Source of the DNA: an uncultured bacterium
GTDB lineage: Bacteria; Planctomycetota; UBA1135; GCA-002686595
DNA length: 64,000 nt
Assembly (NCBI GenBank): GCA_905480285.1
Contig: CAJQPT010000064.1
Location: forward strand, 1-64,000
Direction: 5' to 3'
Each line of letters starts with the position of its first letter. The stretch's first letter is position 1. Positions 7,516 to 16,363 of this stretch are shown piece after piece. Made by a program: the position numbers and the translations under genes. Below the pieces are notes generated by a model, which saw only the letters and a program-made list of their open reading frames with translations, was not told the origin of the DNA and did not search any database.

Positions 7516-9255
7516 TCACTTGCGCGCAGCGCCGAGGCTCAGGAGCGCGTAGCTCGTGGCGAGCACGGGGTTGCCTTCCCACCACCGGGGCGCGTTCCGA
7601 TTCGCCCAGCTACCGTTCCCGCGATCCTGGAGCGAGAGGAGCCGGCCGGCGAGCTCGGCGCGCCAGTCGTGCTTCACGCCCTTCCCGTCCACGACCTCGT
7701 CGACGCCGTAGACGTCGAGGGCCTTCGCCATGGTGTGGAAGTAGTAGTAGAGGCCCTGGTAGGGGGCCACGGGATCGCCGCCGGGGTCGAAGCCCGGGTT
7801 GACGTCGAGGGTGTAGTTCTCGCACAGCCACTTCCAGCAGGCCTCGACCCGCGGATCGTCCTGGCTGAGGCCGGCGAAGACGAAGCTCTTGAGCAGGGCG
7901 TAGGTCATGGACCCGTAGGAGCGCGGGACCTTCGTGCCGTCCGCTAGCTGCACGAAGCCGGCCTTGGAGTCCCCCGGCGCATAGCCCGCGCCGCCGTCGT
8001 CGCCGGACTTGATGAGGATGCCCTTGCGGGTCAGCTCGACGTCATTGGTCTCGGAGCGATTCTGGCAGCGCTCAAGGAACTTCAGGGCTCGCTGGAAGGC
8101 GGCGTCGTCCCGGGAGAGTCCAGAGGCGGCCAGCGCCTCAAGGGACATCTGGAGGTTGGAGAGGTCGGGGCGCTCGTCGCCGCCGTAACCGATCCCGCCG
8201 TAGTACAGGTCGCCCTCGGAGTAGCCCTCGCCCTCGTCCGCCTGGAGCCCGATGAGCCAGTTGCGCGCGCGCAGCACGGGCTCGGCGTACTTCGGTTCGG
8301 CAGCGAGCGCCATGATGGACGCCGAGGTGACGTAGTTCGCGAGGCGCCCCTGGTGGATGGAGCCGTTCGCTTTCTGGTGGGTGAGGATCCAGGCGAGGGC
8401 GTCGTCGATGGCGGCCTGGATGTCGGCGGGCCGCGGCTCGGGGACCTCGAGGAGCGCGCTGGTGACCATGGCGGTCAAGCCCGCGTCAGGCTGACCCGGC
8501 GCACCCCAGCGCGCGCCCTCTCCCGCGGCGAGGAGGAAGCGCGCCCCGCGCAGGACGGCCTCATCGATGTCGACGCGGGTCGCCGGGGAGTAGCGCGGGA
8601 GCGGGGACGGCTTGCCCGGAGCCGCGGCCGGCGGGGCGACCTGGCTGCGGATGCGCGTCAGCGCCTCGACGCCGCGGGCCGTCTCGGTGACCCTGCCGCG
8701 CGGCCCCTCCCAGGAGCCCTCCTTCGCGCGGTCGCCGAGGAGCTTGAAGGCCAGGCGGGTCGCGCCGGCCTCGTCCTCGGGGACCTCGATCTGCTCGAGT
8801 GAGGGGGCGTCGACGCCGTTGCTCGCGAGGTACTTCAGGGCCTTGCCGAGGGGCGCGACCGAGCGGTCGTCGATGTGCACCGAGAGCGCGGCGGCAGCGG
8901 CGCGGGTCGAGCCCAGGGCGGACCCCTCGGGCCGGTCCGCGTCCACGAAGGAGCCGTCCTCTCGCTGGAGAGAGAGGAGGTAGTCGAGGGCCTTCGAGAT
9001 GAAGGGGCCGTCCGGCCGCTCGTACTTGCGCGGGCTCCTTGCCAGGGCGAAGAGGACCCACGCGGTGGCCTCGATGTCGCCGCCGTAGGCGCCGGTCTCG
9101 GGGTTCTGGGTGCTCCTCAGCCATCGGATCGAGAAGTCGATCTCGCCCTTCAGATCCGGGAGTTCGTCGGCCCTGGGGGCCTGGGCGGAGGCGAGTCCGG
9201 CGAGGGCCAGCGCGGAGAGGGCGATAGCGAGGGGGAGAGTGAGCAGTCTCAGCAT
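7516..9255 (-). CDS. Secreted prenyltransferase/squalene-cyclase-repeat protein
   Basis: A 579-residue exported protein (signal peptide MLRLLTLPLAIALSALALAGLASA). The mature part consists of repeated alpha-hairpin units with motifs such as LLSLQREDGSF, AWILTHQKANGSI, WLIGLQADEGEG and LLSLQDRGNGSW. These are the QW-like motifs of the alpha/alpha toroid fold of terpene cyclases, prenyltransferases and complement-like proteins. No DxDD cyclase motif is seen, so a binding or scaffold role is as likely as catalysis. Such proteins are frequent in planctomycete genomes. It is convergent with the sulfatase with no gap. Confidence 0.8.
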   Translation of the reverse strand: MLRLLTLPLAIALSALALAGLASAQAPRADELPDLKGEIDFSIRWLRSTQNPETGAYGGDIEATAWVLFALARSPRKYERPDGPFISKALDYLLSLQREDGSFVDADRPEGSALGSTRAAAAALSVHIDDRSVAPLGKALKYLASNGVDAPSLEQIEVPEDEAGATRLAFKLLGDRAKEGSWEGPRGRVTETARGVEALTRIRSQVAPPAAAPGKPSPLPRYSPATRVDIDEAVLRGARFLLAAGEGARWGAPGQPDAGLTAMVTSALLEVPEPRPADIQAAIDDALAWILTHQKANGSIHQGRLANYVTSASIMALAAEPKYAEPVLRARNWLIGLQADEGEGYSEGDLYYGGIGYGGDERPDLSNLQMSLEALAASGLSRDDAAFQRALKFLERCQNRSETNDVELTRKGILIKSGDDGGAGYAPGDSKAGFVQLADGTKVPRSYGSMTYALLKSFVFAGLSQDDPRVEACWKWLCENYTLDVNPGFDPGGDPVAPYQGLYYYFHTMAKALDVYGVDEVVDGKGVKHDWRAELAGRLLSLQDRGNGSWANRNAPRWWEGNPVLATSYALLSLGAARK

Positions 9256-9388
9256 GTCATCGGTAACGTAGTCGAGCCTCGCGCGCAGGTCACCCCTCCG
9301 AGGGGGTCCGGCGCAGTGCCCTGGACGACCCCCGTAACGGCGCGCAGCCAGGGAGGTTCATCCCATTGTCCACATCCCCCGTGTCCCC

Positions 9389-10054
9389 ATGGCCGATGCC
9401 CCCTTCATTCCGCTCGAGTTCCGCCGCCAAGGCGAGGACGAGATGCGTGCGCGGGCCGCGGCCTTCGCCGCGGAGGCCGATCGGCGGCGTTCTGTACGGT
9501 CCTTCTCGCCTGAGCCGGTGCCGCTTGAAGTCCTCGAGGACTGCATCCGGGCAGCAGGGACCGCGCCCTCAGGCGCCCACAAGCAGCCGTGGACCTTTGC
9601 GCTTGTCACGGACCCGGAGCTGAAGGCGAAGATCCGGGCCGCGGCCGAGGAGGAGGAGGAGGCGAACTACCGCGGTCGTATGAACGACGAGTGGCTCGCG
9701 GATCTCCAGCCCTTCGGCACGGACGCGAGCAAGCCGTTCCTCGAGATCGCCCCCGCGCTCATCATCGTCTTTCGCCACGCCTGGGAGCTGCAGGGGGACG
9801 GGAGTCAGGGGCAGAACTACTACACCCAGGAGTCCGTGGGAATCGCGAGCGGCATGCTGCTCGCCGCGCTGAACGCCGCCGGCCTCGTGACGCTGACGCA
9901 CACGCCTAGCCCCATGGGCTTCCTCGCGAAGGTGCTCGACCGCCCCGCGAACGAGCGGGCGTTCCTGCTCATCCCGGTGGGCTACCCCGCCGACGGCTGC
10001 CAGGTCCCCGCGCTCGCGCGCAAGGACCTCGACGAGATCCTCGCTCGGTACTGA
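9389..10054 (+). CDS. Iodotyrosine deiodinase-like nitroreductase-family flavoprotein
   Basis: A 221-residue FMN protein. RRSVRSFS near residue 33 and TAPSGAHKQPW near 57 are the FMN-binding motifs of the nitroreductase fold. The EEANYRGRMNDEWLADL segment followed by a conserved lysine (ASKPFLEIAP) corresponds to the substrate lid of iodotyrosine deiodinase, where Glu, Tyr and Lys clamp the halotyrosine zwitterion. THTPSPM fits the FMN-contacting loop of that family. A reductive dehalogenase of halotyrosines is therefore likely, though other nitroreductase substrates are possible. The last codons form the first unit of a tandem array that continues past the stop. Confidence 0.8.
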   Translation: MADAPFIPLEFRRQGEDEMRARAAAFAAEADRRRSVRSFSPEPVPLEVLEDCIRAAGTAPSGAHKQPWTFALVTDPELKAKIRAAAEEEEEANYRGRMNDEWLADLQPFGTDASKPFLEIAPALIIVFRHAWELQGDGSQGQNYYTQESVGIASGMLLAALNAAGLVTLTHTPSPMGFLAKVLDRPANERAFLLIPVGYPADGCQVPALARKDLDEILARY

Positions 10055-10109
10055 GTCCTTCCTCGGCACTGAATCCTCGCTCGGCACCGAATCCTCGCGC
10101 GCTGCTGAG
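10038..10109 (+). repeat. 18-bp tandem array spanning a stop codon, four copies
   Basis: Four tandem 18-bp units run 10038-10055, 10056-10073, 10074-10091 and 10092-10109. The first unit, tcctcgctcggtactgag, consists of the last codons plus the TGA of the deiodinase-like gene. Later units keep the TGA (copies 2 and 4) or CGA (copy 3). The array therefore looks like a reiterated gene 3' end. Confidence 0.92.
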
Positions 10110-10138
10110 CGTCCGCCAGCGGCAGGCGCCGGCGTGGC

Positions 10139-10468
10139 TCAGCCCTGGTCGGGGCGAACGACCTTGACCGCCGTGCCGTAGGCCACGACCTCGGCGCAGT
10201 TCTTCGCGACCTCACTGGTGGCGAAGCGGAAGCCGACGACCGCGTCTGCGCCGAGGGCGAAGGCCTCGGCCTTCATGCGATCGAGCGCCTCCTCCCGCGC
10301 CTCGGCGATGACCTTGGTGTACTCGTGGACCTCACCGCCGACCAGGCCCTTGAAGGCGGCGATCAGGTTGTGGCCCCAGTGGCGCGTCCGGACGGTGGTC
10401 CCGCGGACGAGCCCGAGGCTCTCGGTGATCTCAGCGGCGGCGACCTCGGTGGTGGTCAGGATCAACAT
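10139..10468 (-). CDS. YbjQ/UPF0145 family protein
   Basis: A 109-residue protein of the YbjQ (DUF74/UPF0145) family. It begins MLILTTTEVAAAEITESLG and carries the conserved GEVHEYTK, EARxxALDRMKAEA and GADAVVGFRF segments of this pentameric fold, often called a putative heavy-metal-binding domain. The molecular function is not established. It starts 1 bp after the stop of the anti-sigma-like gene and is thus the third gene of the sigma/anti-sigma operon. Confidence 0.85.
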   Translation of the reverse strand: MLILTTTEVAAAEITESLGLVRGTTVRTRHWGHNLIAAFKGLVGGEVHEYTKVIAEAREEALDRMKAEAFALGADAVVGFRFATSEVAKNCAEVVAYGTAVKVVRPDQG

Positions 10469-10469
10469 G

Positions 10470-10940
10470 TCAGCGCTGGACGTGGCGGTAGGGGTCGAGG
10501 GGGATGGCGCGCAGGCGGCGGCGGAGCACCGCGCTGAAGAGCAGCGCGAGCCCGAGCACGCCGGCCCCCGCGAGGGCGCGGGCAGGGAAGGGGACCGAGT
10601 CGTCGAGGAGGAAGCTCCCGCTCGCAACGGCGGCGCCGATGAGCGCGGACGCGGTGAGCAGCACCCAGCCGGCGACGGTGCTCCCTCGATGGGTGGGGTC
10701 TGCCTTGAGCCTCGCCCAGTCGATCTCGGCTGGTTCGGGGTGCCCCACCTGCCGCGCGAGGGCGTCGAGGGCCCGGTGCTCGGCCACGAGACGCAGGAGG
10801 GCGGGGTCGCTCTTCAGGCGCGTGGCGAAGGCCGCGGCTTCCTCGGCGCCCAGCTCGCCATCGGCAAAGGCCATGGCCATGAGCTCATCCTCGCCAGGCG
10901 GCGGCTCCTCGGGATGGCGGTTGTCCGGGTCCAGCATCAT
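10470..10940 (-). CDS. Putative membrane anti-sigma factor
   Basis: A 156-residue protein directly downstream of the ECF sigma gene (26-bp gap). The N-terminal half has the short helical layout of anti-sigma factors (MAMAFADGELGAEEAAAF, then a DPALLRLVAEHRALDALAR helix). Two hydrophobic helices (about residues 88-110 and 120-140) follow, with a basic C-terminus. The HxxxCxxC zinc motif of zf-HC2 anti-sigma factors is absent. Genome position and architecture make it the likely partner of the sigma factor; sequence alone would not prove it. Confidence 0.65.
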   Translation of the reverse strand: MMLDPDNRHPEEPPPGEDELMAMAFADGELGAEEAAAFATRLKSDPALLRLVAEHRALDALARQVGHPEPAEIDWARLKADPTHRGSTVAGWVLLTASALIGAAVASGSFLLDDSVPFPARALAGAGVLGLALLFSAVLRRRLRAIPLDPYRHVQR

Positions 10941-10966
10941 GGGTGGTCTTACGCGCCGAGCTGAGC

Positions 10967-11581
10967 TCAGCGCGGCGAGCGTCCTCCGTCGCTCGTTGGA
11001 CTCAAGAGATCTTCGATCCTCGGTTCAAGATGTACGCGCAGTCGCTTCCGTGCGTGGAAGAGCCGCGACATGACGGTCCCCTGGGGGATCTCCAGGGCCT
11101 CTGAGATCTCGCGGTAGGAGAGCTCCTGGTAGTGGCGAAGGACCAGGATCTCCCGGTCGGTCGCGGAGAGTCGCTCGAGGGCGACCTCGAAGTGCTCGCG
11201 GCGCTCCTCTGCGACGAACCGGTCCGAGGGGCTCGGAGCGGACTCGTCCTCCAGCTGGAGGGTGTGGCTCTCGCCGTCCGAATCGACGGCGTGTAGCGAG
11301 GTGTTGCGCGCGCGGCCGCGCTTGCGGAGGAAGCTGAAGCAGGTGTTCCTCAGGATGCGGTGGAACCAGGGCAGGAACGGCTGGTCCGGGTCATAGCTCC
11401 CCTTCGCCTTGTAGGCCTTGATGAAGGCCTCCTGCGTCATGTCGAGGGCGTCCGCATGGGAGCCGACCAGGGAGCGTGCCGACTGGATGGCGACCCCGCG
11501 GACCTTCAGGAACAGGGCCTCGAACGCCTCTTCGTCACCCGAGCGGGCGGCGGTCATGAGTTGTGTGGCCTCGCAGTGCAT
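10967..11581 (-). CDS. ECF-type RNA polymerase sigma factor
   Basis: A 204-residue sigma-70 family factor. Region 2 (about residues 40-95) includes DALDMTQEAFIKAYK and a PWFHRILRNTCFSFLRKR stretch. Region 4 (about 135-190) has LSATDREILVLRHYQELSY and a helix-turn-helix GTVMSRLFHARKRL. The start at 11581 is chosen because upstream sequence in this frame is Pro-rich and noncoding in character. The gene heads an operon with the anti-sigma-like and YbjQ genes. A short palindrome in a locally AT-rich patch lies 33-45 bp upstream. Confidence 0.87.
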   Translation of the reverse strand: MHCEATQLMTAARSGDEEAFEALFLKVRGVAIQSARSLVGSHADALDMTQEAFIKAYKAKGSYDPDQPFLPWFHRILRNTCFSFLRKRGRARNTSLHAVDSDGESHTLQLEDESAPSPSDRFVAEERREHFEVALERLSATDREILVLRHYQELSYREISEALEIPQGTVMSRLFHARKRLRVHLEPRIEDLLSPTSDGGRSPR

Positions 11582-11613
11582 CGTCGAACGGCTGTACCCG
11601 GGGCTCTCGGGGT

Positions 11614-11626
11614 CATTCAATGAATG
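11614..11626 (-). promoter_or_regulatory. Palindrome in an AT-rich patch upstream of the ECF sigma gene
   Basis: The 13-bp sequence cattcaatgaatg (6-bp arms around one base) begins 33 bp upstream of the sigma start, inside one of the few AT-rich patches of the region (11613-11636). Position and symmetry suit an operator or part of an autoregulated ECF promoter. No -35/-10 consensus for this sigma is known, so function is inferred. Confidence 0.35.
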
Positions 11627-11747
11627 TGATGAAAACCCATGCCCTGCGCTCGGGGACGGGTCAGGAGCCCCCTCGGAGGGCCCTGCGGCGCCGCCAGGGA
11701 GGTCCGCCGTGGGCGACCCGTCTGCGTCGCTGGAAGGTGGCTTCGGC

Positions 11748-13115
11748 TCAGGCACGGGCTGGGGCTCCTGTGGCCCCCGGGGGCGTGGCGAGGTTGAGGG
11801 CGTGGGCCGCCGCGCGGTCAATGGCGCCCGGCGGACCGAGGCGGCGGGCGGCCCCCTCGAGGCCCTTGGAGGCGCGCGCGCGGGTCTCGGGATCCAGGAA
11901 GGCGTCTCGAACCTGGGCTCCCACTAGCCCGACGGGGCCCTCTCCGCGGAAGCCGTGCTCGGGGAGCACCTCGCTGCCGGCGAGCAGGTTGGTGGACGCG
12001 AAGAAGGGGGTCGTGAGCACGTGGTCATAGAGAAAAGACTCGAGCCTCTTCGAGAACCGGTAGAGCACGACCGTGGGGAGTCGATGATGGAGCACGTCCG
12101 TCAGGATGGTCCCTGACACGGCGAAGGCGGACCGGGCTCGGGCGAGCTCTCCGTGCAGGTCCCCGCTGGCGAAGGTCACCACATGGTCCCGGGCGAGCTC
12201 TCCGATCAGAGCGGCGTGTTCGTCGGTGGCCTGGAGGATCCGCACCTCGGCGTCGGGCGCGGCCTTCCGGAGCGGCTCTAGGGCGTCGAGCATCCACGGG
12301 AGATTGCGCTGGATCACGCCCCGGCGGCTCCCGGGGAGCAGCGCGAGGACCCGTGACCGCTCATCGGGTCGGGTCACGGGGGTCTCCGCGAGATGGTCGA
12401 GGAGGGGGTGGCCGATGTGGCGGGTGTGGACCTCGTGCCTCGAGTACCAGGCGGGCTCGTGGGGGAGAATGGTGAGGGCGAGGTCCATGGCCCTTCGGTA
12501 GCCCCGGACTCGCCAGGGGGCCCAGCCCCAGTACTGCGGCGCCACGAGGTGGCAGGTCTTGACGCCATAACGCCGGACGGCGTGGGCCAGGGGCACATTC
12601 AGAGCGGGGGAGTCCACCGGGATGAAGAGGTCCGGGCGTACCGTTCGAGCGTGCCGGGCGGTGTCCTCGATCACCCCGACGTAGTACGGCAGCGACTCGA
12701 GGACGCCGTCGAAACCTGTGTGGGCGCGGGCCACGGGGTCCGCGATGGTCGGAACATCGAGGGCGCGGATGCGCTCTCCGCCCAGCGCGGCGAACTCCGG
12801 AGCCGGGCCACCGGCGGCCTCGACGCGGGCGCGAATGGCCTGGATCAGGTTGGCGCCGTGGATCTCGCCGGAGGCCTCGGCGGCCCCGATCAGGATGCGA
12901 AGCGGGCGATCGGTCGGGACCTCGGGTGTGGGGAGCGGGCTGAGCACCCCGGCGCCCTCGTGCACGTCCTCTCGGATCTCCGAGAGGACACGGCGCCGCA
13001 CCGGCACGTGGGCCGCGTATCGCAGCGGCGCGAGGAGCGCCCCGCCGAGGGCGCGGCCCAGCTCGAGCCGCGCCGCCGTCCGCGGTCGGGTGCCATGTAG
13101 AGATCGATCAGCCAC
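11748..13115 (-). CDS. lpxB: Lipid-A-disaccharide synthase
   Basis: A 455-residue GT19 glycosyltransferase that condenses UDP-2,3-diacylglucosamine with lipid X to form the lipid A disaccharide. Family motifs are visible: GAAEASGEIHGANLI near the N-terminus of the catalytic domain, PALNVPLAHAVR, APQYWGWAPWR and LLPGSRRGVI in the C-terminal UDP-binding half. About 60 residues precede the catalytic domain, more than in E. coli LpxB. The start is a GTG at 13115. Its presence implies an LPS-bearing outer membrane. No other lpx gene is in view. Confidence 0.9.
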   Translation of the reverse strand: MADRSLHGTRPRTAARLELGRALGGALLAPLRYAAHVPVRRRVLSEIREDVHEGAGVLSPLPTPEVPTDRPLRILIGAAEASGEIHGANLIQAIRARVEAAGGPAPEFAALGGERIRALDVPTIADPVARAHTGFDGVLESLPYYVGVIEDTARHARTVRPDLFIPVDSPALNVPLAHAVRRYGVKTCHLVAPQYWGWAPWRVRGYRRAMDLALTILPHEPAWYSRHEVHTRHIGHPLLDHLAETPVTRPDERSRVLALLPGSRRGVIQRNLPWMLDALEPLRKAAPDAEVRILQATDEHAALIGELARDHVVTFASGDLHGELARARSAFAVSGTILTDVLHHRLPTVVLYRFSKRLESFLYDHVLTTPFFASTNLLAGSEVLPEHGFRGEGPVGLVGAQVRDAFLDPETRARASKGLEGAARRLGPPGAIDRAAAHALNLATPPGATGAPARA

Positions 13116-13156
13116 GTCGGGAGGATACGTTCGTGGTGCGTTATCCTCCCCACGGG

Positions 13157-13855
13157 ATGGCTCGACTCCTCATCTTCTTCGTCTCGGTCTTCATTCTGAC
13201 GGGCTTCCTGGCGCAGCTTCCGCTGGTCGGGGCGCTGTTCCGGATCCCCTTCCTGGGCTTCTGGTTCACGGCTCTGCTGGTCTCTGCGGTGGCAGCGAAG
13301 CTCGGCACCGAGGCCGTTGATGCGGGCGCGCGGCGGCGGCTCGAGCGATCGCTGGGGGCCGTGGATACACCCCACCACAAGGGGAAGCTGGGCGCGCTGT
13401 TGCTCTCCCAGGGCAAGGCCCGTCGGGCGATCCCGCTGCTGGAGGCCGCGTCCGAGGGGGACCCCTCCTCCCTGGAGCTGCGCTATCGGTTAGGGGAGGC
13501 TCGGCTTCGCGCGGGTGGCGACCCTGAGGGCGCCCTCGAGGCGCTCGACTCGGTCCTCCAAGAGGACGAGGAGTATGCCTACGGCGGGGCGATGCTGCGG
13601 TCGGTCGAGGCGGCCCGGGCTGCGAGGCAGTGGGAGGGCGCGCTGGAGCGGGTGAAGCGGCTGGAGCGAAATCACGGCGAGACTCCGGAGAGCGCGATGC
13701 TGCGCGCGCGGATCCTGCGCGCCGCCGGCGACGTCGAGTCGGCGCGCCGAGCGTTCGATGAGGTGGTGCCCCTGGCGGCGGTCAGCGGTCGGGGGGGCGC
13801 GTCCCGAACCTGGACATGGCGGCTCAGGACGATGCTGGCGCGTAGCTTCGGCTGA
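13157..13855 (+). CDS. Membrane-anchored TPR-like protein
   Basis: A 232-residue protein with two N-terminal hydrophobic segments (MARLLIFFVSVFILTGFLAQ and FWFTALLVSAVAAKL). Helical repeats of tetratricopeptide type follow (LGALLLSQGKARRAIPLLEAA, LRYRLGEARLRAGGDPEGALEAL, AMLRARILRAAGDVESARRAF). TPR units normally mediate protein-protein contact, so this is probably a membrane scaffold or assembly factor. It is divergent from lpxB with a 41-bp gap and precedes the DUF1570 gene by 42 bp, so the latter two may be co-transcribed. Confidence 0.68.
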   Translation: MARLLIFFVSVFILTGFLAQLPLVGALFRIPFLGFWFTALLVSAVAAKLGTEAVDAGARRRLERSLGAVDTPHHKGKLGALLLSQGKARRAIPLLEAASEGDPSSLELRYRLGEARLRAGGDPEGALEALDSVLQEDEEYAYGGAMLRSVEAARAARQWEGALERVKRLERNHGETPESAMLRARILRAAGDVESARRAFDEVVPLAAVSGRGGASRTWTWRLRTMLARSFG

Positions 13856-13897
13856 CCCGTCTGGAGCGTGGGGGTGCTCGTGGACGATCAAGGGTCC

Positions 13898-15373
13898 ATG
13901 CGAGCATGCCACCTGCTGATCCTCGGAGCTCTGTTGATGGCCAGCGCCTCTGGCGCTTCCTCCAGCGGCGCGACGCCGGAGCGACTCGAGAAGTACCCCG
14001 CGCTTGGCTTCGGTTTCGAGCGCTCCTCCCGGCTTGAAGCGCGGCAAGTACCGCCGGACGCGGAGGGGTTGCTGCTGCTCTTCGCGACGAAGGAGGGGCC
14101 GAGTGATCGAGCGGCGCCTTGTACCCAGAGCGTGTACCGGGTGGAGAAGCCCGGGCTCGACGCGACGGGGACCCGGGCCTGGGCTCAGGGCGTCTTCCCG
14201 ACGTCGGACCTCGACGAGGAGCGCTACGTCCGCGTTCGCTTCGGCCGCAAGCCGTTCCGCCTCTCCGGGTATCACGTGGTGGATGGGAAGAAGCGGAGCG
14301 TCTTCATCCACGCGTGGGCAGGGCCCAAGGACGCCATCGTCTTCGTGGGAGAGTGCGAGGAGTCGCTCTACCGCCGCGAGCGTCGGGCCTTTCAGCGGGC
14401 GGCGACCAGCTTCAAGTTCTTCGAGCAGGCCGAGGTGGACCAGGGTCGCAGGAAGTGGGAGGCGCGGTATCGAAAGACGGTGCTCCCATTCGAGGAGGAG
14501 CGTATCGAGATCGGCGTCAAGCTGGCCGATGGCTGGAGCGTCACGGACACCAAGAGCGCGATGGTCTTGTTCCACGGGCCCAAGCACTCGCTCCTCCCCG
14601 TGCAGCTCTCAGGGGCCATGATGGCCGTTCGCCGCAGGCTCACGGCGGACCTCCCACCCGATCGGAAGATCTCATCGCTCGCGGTGGTTCGAATCTGCCG
14701 CGATCGCGGGGAGTACCTGACCTATGGCGGGAGCCCCACGACCGTGGGCTACTTCAACCCAGGAGTCGGAGAGCTCGTCCTCTACGACGCCCGCCAGGAC
14801 TCCGAGGGTCCCATCCCGCTGGATCACCCCACGGCCAGGACGCTCTACCACGAGGTCTGCCACCAGTACCTCGACCAGGTGATGAGCGCCGCTTCGCCTC
14901 AGACCTGGTTCGGCGAGGGCCTCTCGGAGTACTACGCCGGCGCGCGTATTCGATCCGGCCGGGTCGTCGAGATCGGGCCCCTGGAGCAGCAACTCGAGTA
15001 CCTACAGCGCAAGGAGGTCCGCGCTGCGCTGCCGTCGCTCGGCGAGTTGATCGGCCTCTCCAGGTCAGCCTTCTACGCCAACGCGGCAGCGTGCTATCCG
15101 TACAGCTACGCCTTCATCCGGTTCCTGCAGACCAGCAAGGAGGCTCAGTCGCGCAGGGCATGGGGCTCGTTGGTCGAGCGGTACTTCCTGGCCCTGAGGG
15201 AGAGTTGGCGCTCGGAGGTCGAGGAGCTCGCGCTCAGCGGGATCACCCAGCGCGCGTATGACGCGGCTGTGGCCCGGAGCCAGCTGAGCGCCCTCGACGC
15301 AGCCTTCGAGGGGGTGGACGTGCCGGAGCTGGAGCGAGCGTTCTGGGACTGGATCACGCGCGGAGAAGGCTGA
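13898..15373 (+). CDS. Secreted DUF1570-like HExxH metallopeptidase
   Basis: A 491-residue protein with a signal peptide (MRACHLLILGALLMASASGA). The C-terminal half contains LYHEVCHQYL (HExxH at 318-322), then WFGEGLSEYYAG about 17 residues later, giving the glutamate ligand of a gluzincin. This layout is typical of the DUF1570 family, abundant in Planctomycetota. Substrate and target are unknown. The N-terminal half (residues 30-200) shows no domain I recognise. The start at 13898 is selected because the export signal begins there. Confidence 0.78.
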   Translation: MRACHLLILGALLMASASGASSSGATPERLEKYPALGFGFERSSRLEARQVPPDAEGLLLLFATKEGPSDRAAPCTQSVYRVEKPGLDATGTRAWAQGVFPTSDLDEERYVRVRFGRKPFRLSGYHVVDGKKRSVFIHAWAGPKDAIVFVGECEESLYRRERRAFQRAATSFKFFEQAEVDQGRRKWEARYRKTVLPFEEERIEIGVKLADGWSVTDTKSAMVLFHGPKHSLLPVQLSGAMMAVRRRLTADLPPDRKISSLAVVRICRDRGEYLTYGGSPTTVGYFNPGVGELVLYDARQDSEGPIPLDHPTARTLYHEVCHQYLDQVMSAASPQTWFGEGLSEYYAGARIRSGRVVEIGPLEQQLEYLQRKEVRAALPSLGELIGLSRSAFYANAAACYPYSYAFIRFLQTSKEAQSRRAWGSLVERYFLALRESWRSEVEELALSGITQRAYDAAVARSQLSALDAAFEGVDVPELERAFWDWITRGEG

Positions 15374-15598
15374 GCCCCCGGATGGCCCGAGGTGCGCCCG
15401 AGCGATCGCCGGAGGAGTTCGAGCCTCCGATGGACGCCAGCACCCGGGCGGCCCCCAGGCTCGCGCCAGGGCTCAGGGCAGAGGGTCCAGCAAGGAGGGC
15501 TCAGCACAGAGGGCCCGAGACAAGGAGCTCAGAACTCCGGCCCCAGCGTTCCCTGCGCAGCGCCTTCTACCCGGGGCTCCCAACCCGGGGCTTGGCCC

Positions 15599-16363
15599 TC
15601 AGGGCACTCGCTTGAGGAACGCACGAACAGAGAGGCCGTAGGCGGCGGCGGTGCAGGCGAGCATCGGCGCGAGCAGCGTCCAGTTCATGGCATCGTTCGT
15701 GATGATGCGCATGAACACCTTGATCTCGACCAGGCGGTAGAGGGAGTAATGGGTGACGCCCTCCACCAGGTAGAGGGCGAAGACCATGACGGAGACGAAG
15801 AGCATCACGAAGCTGATGCGCATGGGCTCGGAGCTGTGGCATGACCACAGGAAGCTGACCGCGTAGATCGCCGCCAGGAAGGCGCTCATGTGCACGGAGC
15901 AGCGCATCAGGTCCGAGATGGCCATGGTCTTGTCGAACATGCCGAGGAGCCCAGGGACCGTCAGGCTCGTCGCAAACACCGGCCCGATCACGACGAGCAG
16001 GCCTCCAAGCCAGCGTTCGCTCACGAGCCTCAGCCGCGACACCGGGCGCGCGAGCCAGATCTCCATGGTGCCGCGGTGGGCCTCGCCGGCGACCGAGTTG
16101 GCCGCGAACAGCACCGCCGCCGCGGTTCCAAGCGCGCTGCAGCCCTTGAAGAAGTGCTGGCCCACGATGTAACCCGAGACGCCGAACTGGTCGACCTGGT
16201 CCACGAGGTCGCTGAGCATCGCGATCGGGGCCGCGATGGCCTTGATCGAGGGAATGTTCTGCTCGAAGGTCGGCCACCAGTAGATCGCCGCGACGAGCAT
16301 GATCTCCAGCACGGCGAAGAAGCCGATCCCGTAGATGATGTAGCCCCTGCTGCCCTTGAACAT
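15599..16363 (-). CDS. ABC-2 type transporter permease
   Basis: A 254-residue membrane protein with about six hydrophobic segments. The NSVAGEAHRGTMEIWLARPVSR stretch between helices is characteristic of ABC-2 exporter permeases. The start codon overlaps the stop of the ATPase gene by one base (TGATG at 16363), so the two subunits are translationally coupled. The exported substrate cannot be told from sequence. Confidence 0.82.
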   Translation of the reverse strand: MFKGSRGYIIYGIGFFAVLEIMLVAAIYWWPTFEQNIPSIKAIAAPIAMLSDLVDQVDQFGVSGYIVGQHFFKGCSALGTAAAVLFAANSVAGEAHRGTMEIWLARPVSRLRLVSERWLGGLLVVIGPVFATSLTVPGLLGMFDKTMAISDLMRCSVHMSAFLAAIYAVSFLWSCHSSEPMRISFVMLFVSVMVFALYLVEGVTHYSLYRLVEIKVFMRIITNDAMNWTLLAPMLACTAAAYGLSVRAFLKRVP

